DNA from: Celoporthe dispersa
Lineage: Eukaryota; Ascomycota; Sordariomycetes; Diaporthales; Cryphonectriaceae
Assembly (NCBI GenBank): GCA_016584495.1
Contig: WAID01000015.1
Location: forward strand, 1,488,501 to 1,552,500
Direction: 5' to 3'
DNA length: 64,000 bases
The notes beneath the pieces were generated by a model, which worked only from the letters and a program-made list of their open reading frames with translations, was not told the DNA's origin and made no database searches. A program made the translations under genes and the position numbers. Shown here piece after piece: positions 45,651 through 55,877 of the stretch. Each line of letters begins with the position of its first letter. Position 1 is the first letter of the stretch.

Positions 45651-48600
45651 CTACTCCTCCTCATCGCTATCTTCCAAGACAAACCCACTCTTCACCCTCG
45701 GTCGTCTCTTAGTGGCTACAGGAATGTCATCCTCGTCACCATCATCATTATCAAACTTATCACTGCGCTGAGCAGACACATTGCCATCCATCTCCTTGAG
45801 AGATGGGTCTTCCGCAGTCTCCTCATCTTCATCCACATTCTTTTGCTAGATGTGATGACAATGGCGTGTCATCAGTCTCCATCGCATCGCCGTCAGACTC
45901 GTGGGGAGCATCCTCGTCCTCGTCCTCCTCATCCTCCTCATCGTCACTAGCGTGGTTAGAAGAAGGCTCGGCATCGCTCATGTCCTCGTCTTCCTCGTCA
46001 CTACTGCCAACCAGGAAACCAAGCATGCTCTTTGGCTTTTTGGCAGGCGGTGAACTCGTCTCATTCGCACCAGCACTCTCATCACCCAAATCCATCGCTT
46101 CGGATTTCCTCTTCCGGGGCATGGCAGATAATGACCCATCGCTATCGCTCTCCGTCGCTGTGGGCTGCTCATCGTCATCGCTGTCCGCCATCAGCCGTCT
46201 CATGGTCTCAGCGACCGCCGCCGCGGGCGCCAAGCTCTCCTGAAGCTGCGACACATCCGTCGGGGCGAACTGGAGCGCCTTGCTTACGCGCTGGCGAATC
46301 GCCTCCTCGCGGGCAAAAAACTCAGCGTCGTTCTCGGGATCGCTCTCGTCGTCGGCAGGGTCGATGTACAGCGCGGACTTGATCTTGCGCTGTCTTTCAA
46401 GGTCACGATTGCGGCGCTTGCGGGCCCTCTTGTCGCGGATGGCATCTCTATCCTCCGTGGTCAGGCCATTGTTGTCATCCTCGCTATCCAGGCTGTCCTT
46501 TTTGCGGCGGGTACGGCGCTTCTTGGCCCCCTGCGCCGGCGACATTCTCCCAGCTGGCATTCTTGGGAAACATAGCGTCGTTACCGTCATCCAGGAAGTC
46601 ATTGGCGTCGTCATCTTCATCGTCGTCATAGACGACCTTCTTACGAGAGGGAGCCTTGCGGCGGACCTGTGTATCGGCGGCCTCGCCGTCCTCAAATACC
46701 CCGGGGCTATCCATCGCCTTGTTGATCAGATTCCTGTACTCCCCGAGGTCCTCAGCCGAGTGGCGTGGTGGGATGGTCCAGGCTGAGCCGAGTTCTTCGT
46801 CCAAGGCTGGAGCGAGACGCTGGAAGCCGACAACTTTCATTAACAGGCGTAGACGTGGGTTCTTGAACATAGCTGTCCTTCGTGCATCGTCGTCGGAAAG
46901 AATTACTGTGTGTCGTCAGCTGTCTGTTGACACTAGAGCCGAGGGAAGCTCCTCCCGACTTACTGAACATCTCAGGCTCTATCATCGCCGCCTCCCAGTT
47001 CTCTGGCAAGGCCATGGTGCCATCAGGTGCCTCGAGCATGAGCCTCGCCTTCTCTGATGCTTCCCATGCCTCTCTCTGCTTCTCGCAGGCGGCCAACTGG
47101 GTTTTCACCCATTCTAGGTGTTCCGATTCTTGCTTCCCGAGCAGCAGACTGACAGCGATTGCAATCTGCTCACCCAAAGCCAAATCTTCCCGCCGAAATT
47201 CAAGCTCGGCTGCGGGACGGGGTGTAGTGGTGCTGAGAACCTGCTTTTCGTAGCCGTATTCCAGGTAGTAAGCCGTAGAGTTCATCTTGGAGAACAACAG
47301 CTCAATGATCAACACTGGGCGCTCCTGGATCTTCTTCACACATCGCCTGATCACCTGCTTCACGAGTTCCTCCCATTCCTTGTACATGCCGAGGGTTTTG
47401 TCCAGGGGCTCAGGTCCCTTGATCATGTTGTAGAATAGGTGTATGATGTCGACACGGAAGAGCATCACGCTCATATCCTGCTTGAAGGCCAGCTGGTAGA
47501 AATACCGATGTGCCCTTTTCAACTGAGAATCGTCGAGATCCCTGTAGTAGTTCGTGTACTTGACAAAAGTGTCCACAACGCCTTGCACCGCAAACCGGTG
47601 GGCGAACTTCTTGAAGTCGAATTTTCGTTCTTGACTGGTCTTCTCTGCGACAGCCTGGTCATCCGCAGAATCGTCGTCTTCGTCTCCCTGGTCGTTGCCC
47701 TCTGCATCCTCTGCACCTGTAGCCTGCTGGGCCTTCTTCTTCTTCTTCCTAGTCCGCCTCTTTGAGCGGATCTGCATGTCCACGTTCTCTTTCGAGTATG
47801 CCTCCAGGACCCGCATATACGTGTGAACCAGTTCCATACATGCGTCCAGATAATCGAAGCCCTGGTCTTTGTATGTCCGCACAATATCAATAATGGTGTC
47901 GTGGGTGACCTCTTCGTAGAAAAGCCGGCTTAGCGCGTTTTCGGCAATCTCTTGGTCCTCCTCGTTGTCTGACGCAAACATCTCCTGGACCGTCAGGAGA
48001 ATTTGCGTTAGGCACCGCATGACGGCGTTCAGTTCTCTCCAATCACCATCGGTGTAAGACTTGCCAAGGAAGCGTTTTAATGTGATGAACATTTCCTGGT
48101 TCAGGACGGTGGCGACCAGCTGGAAACTGCTGACTTGCTCATCCGAAGACGGCTTCTGCCCCTTTTTCGAATGTTGTCTGGCACGCTCTGCCTCGAGAAA
48201 CCAAGCGACGGTGTAGAAGAACTGCTGGGGATGATGTGACAGGACCTCGACACCTTCCCTCTCGAGGGTCTTTCGCAGTTGCTGGAACAGAGGGTTGAAG
48301 CCAGAGTCCAGAAACTCCTCAACAAATTCGCGAAGCTGCTTATTTGCTCGCGCATTCAACACAACGGGCGGTCCGAGTGCAATCGGCTCCATAGCCTCCT
48401 TGGCTGCTCGTCTCGGTGGCCGGAAGGTCTTGGATTCGTCCATCTTGCGCTCTCTCGCGGAGACATCCGCCAGTGCGCCCTGGCCAGACAGCGACGAGAC
48501 CTTCCCGTCTGACTTCTGAACCCAGAGCATCGTGCCGAAACGACTATGCCTCGTGGGTGCTTTCCGGTTGTAGGACCGCAGCATAGAGGCCTCCTTCTTC

Positions 48601-49520
48601 ATTGCGTCGGCCAGCTCGCCCGTCTTGACCTTCCTCAGCTCCTCCTCGTTGAGAAAGAGCTTCTTGTTGTCGACCCGCTTGACCAGATGAAAGATGATCT
48701 CCATCACGATGACGTCCTCCGTCTTGGAAGTCCTCGCCCATGTTCGATGCCAGGGTCAGGATCGTGAAGAAGATGTCCTGGTATGAGAATGCGTCGATTG
48801 TGGCCGAGCGCGATATTTGGGACTCGTCGCCCTCAGATTTGACCCCAGGCGTTGATGCGAGCAGGGCGATATTCCGCAGGAAGTACAGCACCAGCTTGAT
48901 GATGCCACCGTCCCTCTGCGTCCTGTCCCCGATGGGAAGGGCCATAGAAGGCAGCGCGGCACGGACTGCCGTGTGTAGCAGGCGTGCGCTGTCGAAATTG
49001 ATGATGTCCCGTTTGTACTTGAGCTGTGAAAGCTCCAGAACGGGCACGTGCCTGTGGTGATTGTTGGTCATGGTCTCGCGGTTCTTCTCGATGGGCCACG
49101 TTAGGGGGGCCAAGAGCTCAAAGCAGGCCAGCGCGATCTTGGCCTTGTACTTGTCATCTCTGCCATTTTCGGTCCAGAGGGCGAGGATGTGTACCAGATC
49201 ACCGCTGACGAGGTTTGCGTCGGCAAGACACCGCGCGACGTCCATACGATTGGTCTTCTCGTCGTAGAATCGGATCCATTTTTTTATGTCGCGGAGAACG
49301 TCGAGGGCATCGTCTCCGAGCCTATAGTATGTGCCATCGTCCTCGTCGTTGAAACCTCCGAGCTGTATTCATGTGTACGGGGCGGTCAGTCTCAAAACAG
49401 ATACCGCCAGAGCGTGGTGAAACAAATGGGCAACGGGCGACCTACAGCAGACACTAGACTGTTGATATGCGCCCGGACTTCAGGGTGCACGACATCCTCT
49501 CGACCTGTCGGAGGTTCCAT
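45651..49520 (-). CDS. TOF1: TOF1/Timeless/Swi1, replication fork protection factor, three frame breaks
   Basis: Exons are 49446..49520, 46974..49372 and 45651..46905 (introns 73 and 68 nt), about 1241 aa after discounting three extra bases. The start at 49520 gives MEPPTGREDVVHPEVRAHINSLVSA. The Timeless domain follows: GTYYRLGDDALDVLRDIKKWIRFYDEKTNRMDVARCLAD, LLAPLTWPIE, NFDSARLLHTAVRAALP, then FHLVKRVDNKKLFLNE and RHSRFGTMLWV. Later blocks are FVEEFLDSGFNPLFQQLRKT, TVAWFLEAER and RLFYEEVTHDTI. Frame changes are needed near 48,718-48,728 (FQ to TEDVIVMEIIFH), in a G5 run at 46527-46531 (NVAGAG to AKKRRTRRKKDSLDSEDD) and near 45,838-45,845 (before VDEDEETAEDP). Exon lengths agree with one and two extra bases. 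Tof1 pairs with Csm3 at replication forks, stabilises paused forks and activates the S-phase checkpoint. The acidic C-terminus is typical. Confidence 0.92.
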
Positions 49521-49658
49521 CGTCAGAAGTCGAGGCAGAGCGACCCCCGAGGGACAGATACCAACAAGGATCCGAGTCGCGAAATGGGAGTTGTGTCCTC
49601 GGCGGTGGATGGTGGCCGCGGGCGTCGTGGTCGCAGCGTGTAAATCGAAACCCGGGAG

Positions 49659-49685
49659 ACGCGTCGCGCCCACTGAACGACGCGT
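49659..49685. promoter_or_regulatory. two MCB-type ACGCGT boxes upstream of TOF1
   Basis: ACGCGT occurs at 49659-49664 and 49680-49685, start to start 21 bp (two helical turns), 139-165 bp upstream of the TOF1 start. A GCGTCGCGCC stretch lies between. In yeasts ACGCGT binds MBF and drives G1/S genes; use here is inferred from position. Confidence 0.6.
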
Positions 49686-49772
49686 TTTGGCCGACCAAGC
49701 GATTAATTAGTGCAGTCGCACATGCTGCATGGTCGCAGGAAACCCTAACCCTTCCCGAATCTACCACACTAG

Positions 49773-49800
49773 CCAATCCCGAGGCTAAGCGGGACCTCGG
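49773..49800. promoter_or_regulatory. CCAAT box with inverted CCGAGG/CCTCGG pair upstream of HADH
   Basis: CCAAT (49773-49777), CCGAGG (49779-49784) and CCTCGG (49795-49800) lie 122-149 bp upstream of the HADH start. CCTCGG is the FarA/FarB site of fatty-acid catabolism genes in Aspergillus, and CCAAT is the HAP-complex site. Function here is inferred. Confidence 0.6.
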
Positions 49801-49921
49801 GTGTGTGTCTGTGTCCCTGACAGTTCAGACAAGAGGAGCCACTTTCTTTTCTCATTCTATATCCTGTATATCATCTTGCTCAGTTCAAGGGGAAAAAAGG
49901 TAGAGGAAATCTAAGAAGAAG

Positions 49922-51024
49922 ATGGCATCATCATTGGCAAGAGCACGCTTATTGCAGGGCCTCATCCCTCAGTCACGATGCTATAGTTCCGCCTCAACAC
50001 CAGTGAGACGGTTGGGCGTCATCGGCGCCGGGCAGATGGTGAGCTCCTCAAGCATGTGATGATGAATGGCCTCACCGGACCAAGCACCCGCGGCTGACCT
50101 GCTTCCTCATAGGGATTGGGCATAGCACTGGTGGCCGCACAAAAGGCTCAGGTCAATGTGACGGTCGTCGACAACTCTCAGGCTTCCCTGGATAAAGGGC
50201 TGTCCTTTGCAGGTGGGCCTGGTCTTTTTTCTCTCTCGCGCGCGCGCGAGATCACGGTGCTGTACAGCTTGTCGTGCTGACAGGATCCCACAGAGAAGCT
50301 GCTTGCCAAGGATGTAGCAAAAGAGCGCATCACGCAAGAGCAGGCTGACAAGGCCCGCTCGAATCTGGCCCCGACCACCTCCATGGACAGCCTGGCCGAG
50401 GTCGACTTTGTGATCGAGGCCGTGCCCGAGATTCCAAGCCTCAAGTTCGATATCTTCTCCAGACTGGCGCAGATCTGCCCGCCACATGCCATTCTGGCCA
50501 CCAACACCTCTTCTATCTCCATCACCAAGATAGCCGCGGCGACGACCAAGGACCCCAAGGACCTCTCCGCCAGCTCCCGTGTGGTGTCCACACACTTCAT
50601 GAACCCCGTGCCGGTGCAGAAGGGCGTGGAGATCATCAGCGGCCTGCAGACCAGCCAGGACACCTTGGACAGGGCCATTGCATTCTGCAAGGCGATGGGA
50701 AAGATCCCGTCCGTGTCTGCAGACTCGCCGGGCTTCCTGGCCAACCGCATCTTGATGCCGTACATCAACGAGGCTGTCATCTGCCTCGAGACGGGCGTGG
50801 GTGACAGGGACTCGATCGACGCCATCATGAAGAACGGCACCAATGTGCCCATGGGCCCGCTGCAGCTGGCAGATTTCATCGGCCTGGACACCTGTCTGGC
50901 CATCATGAGGGTCTTGCATACCGAGACGGGTGACAGCAAGTACCGGCCGAGCGTGCTCCTGGCCAAAATGGTCGACGCAGGGTGGCTAGGGAAGAAGAGC
51001 GGCAAGGGTTTCTACGACCACTAG
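49922..51024 (+). CDS. mitochondrial 3-hydroxyacyl-CoA dehydrogenase (HADH family)
   Basis: Exons are 49922..50038, 50113..50212 and 50294..51024 (introns 74 and 81 nt), 315 aa, all in phase. The N-terminus MASSLARARLLQGLIPQSRCYS is a typical mitochondrial presequence. The NAD-binding Rossmann motif GAGQMG is at residues 35-40. It is followed by VDFVIEAVPE, LATNTSSISI, THFMNPVP with the catalytic His, and DSPGFLANRILMPYINEAV. The C-terminal dimerisation domain contains PMGPLQLADFIGLD and GKKSGKGFYDH. The enzyme oxidises L-3-hydroxyacyl-CoA in beta-oxidation or acts on 3-hydroxybutyryl-CoA. The acceptor at 50293 (CCCACAG) was chosen because it keeps phase and gives SFAEKLLAKD; an AG 14 bases earlier gives the wrong phase. 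No peroxisomal SKL-type end is present. Confidence 0.95.
50235..50250. repeat. 16-bp CG-alternating palindrome in HADH intron 2
   Basis: A perfect palindrome of alternating C and G flanked by CT/AG lies inside the 81-nt intron. Alternating CG favours Z-DNA or a hairpin in the pre-mRNA. Confidence 0.8.
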
Positions 51025-53151
51025 ATAACAGGAATGTTGTCAATTTACATGTTAACATGGGAAACTCTTGGGAACTCAACAGAAGACATGTGGCTGCGCC
51101 AGCGACTACAGTGCTGCAACGGTTGAACCGACACAAGTGCCGCCGCATTTCCTCCGCTGATTCCCAATAGCAGACTACATTATTAGGGGAATCTCCTACC
51201 AAGATCGACGCCTCGAAGCGCCCGCGTATATGTATCTTCAGGGTAGCGATAGTAGCGCGAGATGTCCAAGCGTAAAGGCGCCAATGACAGCTAGATGCCT
51301 CACACACTCGTTCTTCACCATGCCTTTCTGCATACTGGCGAAATCCTTCGACCTCCTGTCTGAAACAGATTTGCTGGAGACTGGAGAAGCAACACAAAGG
51401 TTCCCTCAATCAAAGACACGGTCCCAGGTGCAGCCAATCTATCTGGTGCTGGTGTACGTCGTACACTAGCACTCGTTCAGAGGAGCGAACTTCCCGCCGT
51501 GCATTAGCGAACTGCGCCAGTCTTTGCTTTTTTTTTCTTCTTTTCTTCCCTACTTTTCTCTTTCTCGTGGATCATATTCGGGAGTATTCTCATTTTCTGG
51601 TACCCTATCGTCCTGCAGGAAATTATGAGGCTACGATGCGCAGCCTATTTTCTCCGGGCCAAGGGAGAAACCTACGCCACGGCGCCTATTTACTTCCCTA
51701 CTTGGGGCCAACGCTGAGGTCAACTCGCTTGTGGCGCCGTCGAGGTGCGCTGGATACCACTCCACCCCACGCCCTGCGGTTCTGCCACTCTACCTGCCGT
51801 GTCCCCAGCACTTGAGAAATGATCAAGGGGGTGATGATGGCTTGAAGCTCTTGTGGCGCTCCTCACGCCTCAGCTGACTTGCCGCCCAAAACGAGATCTT
51901 CATTAAAAGATTCCTTTTGTCTTTCGTCTCAACGTGGCCGTGCCATCCCAGCTATAATAGCATCGTCAGATATCATGTCTCATGACATCAAGACTTTTCC
52001 TGATATCAAGGTAGCATTTCCAGCAGCCAGCCAGCGCGTCCTAACGGTAGAAACGTTGCATTCACTTTGGTGTCTAACCAAACGAAATATAGGCCCAGGC
52101 TGCCTCCATCGACAGGCCGTACCCCATCTCGACCTGATAAATCATCCTAGAGAGCAACGCACGCTTAGTCCCACAGACTCCTCTCGGGCAGCCCCCTCAA
52201 ACGGAGCCGGGCTTGCGAGCGAGGCTAACCGGGCGCCGGGGATGCACGGTAACCGAGAGGGGAGGGTGCTCTCGCGGCGTTGAGACAGGCTTCACAAGAT
52301 GCCGCAGTCTTTTCCGGGCGGTGATTTCTGCCCTCTTCCGTTTCGGGGCACTACAGCGTCGAGCGATGTAGGACAGGAAAATTGTGAGACACGCGGGAGG
52401 GCCTCAGGCTTTTCTCTCATCGCCTGTCCCGTAGGGAGGAGAGGAGTTCGTCGAGTGGCTAACACTGAGCGACCTTGATGACTGTTCCTGTCCCGAGATG
52501 ATCAGCAAGCCGTAGTAGCAGACAGTGTACCTGGCTTGTCTAGCAGCCTCACCGGTCATAGGGCACCAGTTGGCGAGGATCCTTCTCGAACGCCCTAGCT
52601 GCAACACCCGAAGACGAACCCTCGACGGCTCTCCTCCGCCACGCGCCGTTTCAAGGGCGGCGGTAGAGCACTGCGGGTGTGTGCAAACACCCTTGCCCAT
52701 GGCACCGTTGGAACGTTTCCAGGGATAAACTCAGCTGCCCAGGAAGAGCAACGGCGCACAGTCCCTCAGACTCTCTGCGGATCCCACAATATCCCACGTG
52801 TCTCACCTCACCTCTCTCGCGAGCTCACATTGATGATGTTTTTTTCTTCTTTCTCTGTGTTGCGTCAGCCTCACTGTGACTCACATATCAGACGAAACGA
52901 CATCACCACCACAATGGGAAAGCCCTGGGAAACAGGTCACGGTCGTTGCAAACGCCGGTCGGGATTAGCTATCGAGCACGCGTTAATATATTTAGAACAA
53001 GCAGAACCGAACAACAAGCCTTCCCGCGTGAGGCTGGTCCACTATACCTGAGGAGATCCGAGATCGATCTCGTGCCGTGGCCTCTCCACGAACGAGTTTC
53101 GCTCGATCTCCCGTGGTGGAGGAGGTTTCACGGGAACATGAAATGTTGAAA

Positions 53152-53172
53152 CCACACACACACACACACACA
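53152..53172 (+). repeat. (AC)n microsatellite
   Basis: A perfect AC/CA dinucleotide run of about 21 bases in the gene-poor region. Confidence 0.9.
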
Positions 53173-53716
53173 CCCTTGCATGGCCGCCGAGGGAACAAGT
53201 CGGTATCATGCTCGGAGGAATCATGATACCTGAGAGGGGTGCAGCCATGCTCGCTCGCGCGCCCTCTTTCTCCGTCTCTTTGTGACCCGCAAGGGCGCGT
53301 CTGGGGATTGCCTCTGTTCTCGTACTCGCACCGAGGCTTGCGACCAGCGACTCGTAAGGAGAGAGAGGGAGAGGAGGGGGGGGCTAGACCTGCCTACACT
53401 CTGCCAGCTCGGACACCTTCTTCTTCTGGGGAGAAAAGGCGACCGTGGACATCGGGTGACGTGTCGATCCAAAATAAAACAAAAATTCGTCAAACCATAA
53501 GTAGGCATCAACCGGGCTTTGACACATGTCATCTTGATGCGCAAGAATCTTCAGACGATACATCACATGTTCGCGCTCACGGGGCCCTTGAAGTGATGTG
53601 CCGGTGATGGTGCCCGCCAGGTGATCGATGCTGTGAAACTGATGTCGGACTTGCGGTGCCCGGCAGTACTCCCGAGGACCCCCCTCATAGCTCAGAGCCG
53701 TAGACAGGCAGCCGTG

Positions 53717-53751
53717 AGGTTGGTTTTTGGGTTTTTTTTGGGGGGGGTGGG
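53717..53751 (+). repeat. T-run and G-run tract
   Basis: Alternating runs of T and G, including eight consecutive T and eight consecutive G, lie just upstream of a (CT)n tract. Base counts here are uncertain. Confidence 0.75.
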
Positions 53752-53776
53752 GGGTTTGGTTCGAATTTCCTGTTCT

Positions 53777-53777
<1 letters not shown>

Positions 53778-53817
<40 letters not shown>
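53778..53817 (+). repeat. (CT)n microsatellite, about 40 bases
   Basis: A CT dinucleotide run with one GT interruption near its end, the longest dinucleotide tract in the window. Confidence 0.9.
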
Positions 53818-53821
<4 letters not shown>

Positions 53822-54883
53822 TTTCTCTCTTGCTGTTGACCACAGAAGGGGTTGGTCTGAGGCCCGGGTGTGCATGCACCTCATATCGGGGGTGTGCTGC
53901 ACAAGAAAGGGTGATGGTTGCTGTGTCATTGCAAGGGAAAAGGAACAGCAGTTCCGAGACGCCGCCATGACAGCTAAGACAAGGGTGCTCACCCTCGGAA
54001 CCGTTGCAGAAAGCGCGCTGGTCCCGTTGCTCCTTCCCCCTAGCAGCCAGCCCATCATTGGACGGACGGACGGCTGAGCGGTCTGCTGCAGGTGTCTTGT
54101 CCTAGACAATGCGTTCTCGTGCAGGAGGCAAGCCACGCCCCCCCTCCCTCAAGCCTCGTGCGGGCGAACCAAGATACTCAAGAGTAGTACGATGAAGTAC
54201 CATTCTCTTCTCCTCCTCCTTGCCCCTGACCCTTGTCCTCGTCCTCCCTTCCAGGCAGACAACACAAGGCGGTACGTCCTGCAGCATGCCGCTCCCGTTC
54301 ATGTGCGACCCTGCGCGTATCCGCCTGCTACGGGTGCGACCTGCACATGCCAGGCTGGCAGAGTGGGGGCCTCTTTCTCCCCCTCTCTCCCTCTCTTTGG
54401 TCTGCAGATCTCTGTAGATGGTGTCAGCTTGGAGGGGCGAGGAAGGAGAAAAGAAAAGGAATAAGCTCGTTTTGGATCATGGAGCTGAGGCAAGGGAAAG
54501 GGAGTCAGTCTGGGGCGGGAGGGGGGGGGAGAGGAAGCTCCCTGCGCCGGGCCCAAGGTAACCAACCACCCGAGGTCGAGGCCACCAAGAGCTCTTGCAT
54601 GAACGACAGCAACAAGCAAAACACCTAGACAAGACTGAGCAGCGCGCGCAGGAATGTGCTCAGGAGTGGAGAGGCAGGCGTCCTCTCGCTTGTTTGAAGG
54701 TACCTAACAGGGCGGTTGGGTTGGCCGGTTGGACTTGGGGGTGGCTTTCCCGTGAGGCAGATCCCAGCAACGAACGAAGCCACTGGGAATAGAGAGAATT
54801 CCCCCACACACGCATCAGGTTTCCGAGGTTGATCGTAGAGATAGATAGATCCGCATGAAAAAGGGTTTCTGGACGAGCCGCAC

Positions 54884-54915
54884 TTTTTTTTTTTTATTTT
54901 TATTTTTTAAAAAAA
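54884..54915 (+). repeat. T-rich/A-run tract
   Basis: Eleven T, then short T blocks separated by A, then six A. It resembles a poly(dA:dT) nucleosome-free element or an old poly(A) tail. Confidence 0.7.
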
Positions 54916-55861
54916 GACACGCAAGGGTGTCCCTGACCATGGTGCAGCTGGGAGGACGGGGACTGGGCGTTGCGCCATTGTAGTATAGATCCTCCCCTGC
55001 GATTATGACGAGGATCATCACAGTAGAAGAGAGCACCTCCCAGGGTCTCTCCCTCTCTCCTCTCTCTCTTGCTCTCTCACTTTCGGAAGAATCCCACCGG
55101 CGGGATACGCAGAAAGGTCTAGTGCCGACCTGTTCGAGGTCAAAAGGTGCGATGTCGATATCGATTGCACGGGAACTGCCATATTAATGCCGGGTGCTCC
55201 TTTCGTTAACCTGCCCCGCCCTTTCAGACCTCGCGCGTCTCAGGTTTCTTCCGCGCCGCTCCCTACCCCCAGAAGCCCTCGATGCGAGATGGTCCTTCGT
55301 AAGGCTTACCCTTTACGTGCATGTATGGCCTCGATCAACCGTCCTTTTCCCAACCCCCAAACCCCAATGCACCGAGCAGGCTCCCCCAGCGCTGTCACCG
55401 GTCTTAGGCAATCAATAGCTCACCATGGTAGGATTATATGTCCAGCGTTATGGTCGTGGGGCCTGCAGGATTTAAACTTTCAGTCGCCAGCAGCAAGCCA
55501 CACGAGCCTGTTCCCTCCGAAACTTCCGGTGTCCGATCGATGTGGCGCATCTTGAAAGAGTTATAAGTCCCGTCATACTATCAGCAGGGCCTGTCAAGGC
55601 TATTACTTGCTCAGGGAAAGGGAAAGCCTGGTGAGGAGAGGGAAGGACAGAGCTCCCTCCTCCTCCCTCTTCTAGGTATGTGGTCCACGTGCTTTTAGAT
55701 CTGGTCCCTGCTCGACTGTCAACCCATCGCAGGAACCGGTGTCATGGTTGAGGTGAGATTCCCGGTGTTTCAACATCGGACGAAAGCAGGGCACACTACT
55801 TGGTGCGGTAGTAGTGACAGCGCGCTGGTAGCCTCAAAGGGGGCCCTGTTTTCCTGTCTCT

Positions 55862-55877
55862 AAAAAAAAAAAAAAAA
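55862..55877 (+). repeat. poly(A) run of about 16
   Basis: A long A run followed by G, CCCC and further A blocks. No adjacent retroposon or target-site duplication is evident. Confidence 0.8.

Larger units (their letters stand above)
49521..49921. promoter_or_regulatory. 401-bp bidirectional TOF1/HADH promoter
   Basis: Two divergent starts are 401 bases apart. The TOF1 half holds two ACGCGT boxes and the HADH half holds CCGAGG, CCTCGG and CCAAT, with another CCTCGG at 49597-49602 between the ACGCGT pair and TOF1. The pyrimidine-rich HADH leader begins near 49,840. Confidence 0.7.

Noticed and set aside
4357..49520. Programmed +1 frameshifting as the general explanation for the frame breaks
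   Set aside because: The sites share no common codon pair or stop context, and intact genes of similar length lie between them; sequencing error explains the pattern more simply, though reads are needed.
50107..51005. Two long minus-strand ORFs opposite HADH (about 270 codons each)
   Set aside because: They are antisense to a fully supported spliced gene and show no family motifs.
53685..53775. tRNA-like boxes (TAGCTCAGAG and later GGTTCGAATTT)
   Set aside because: Acceptor and T-arm stems do not pair, and the spacing is filled by T and G homopolymers.
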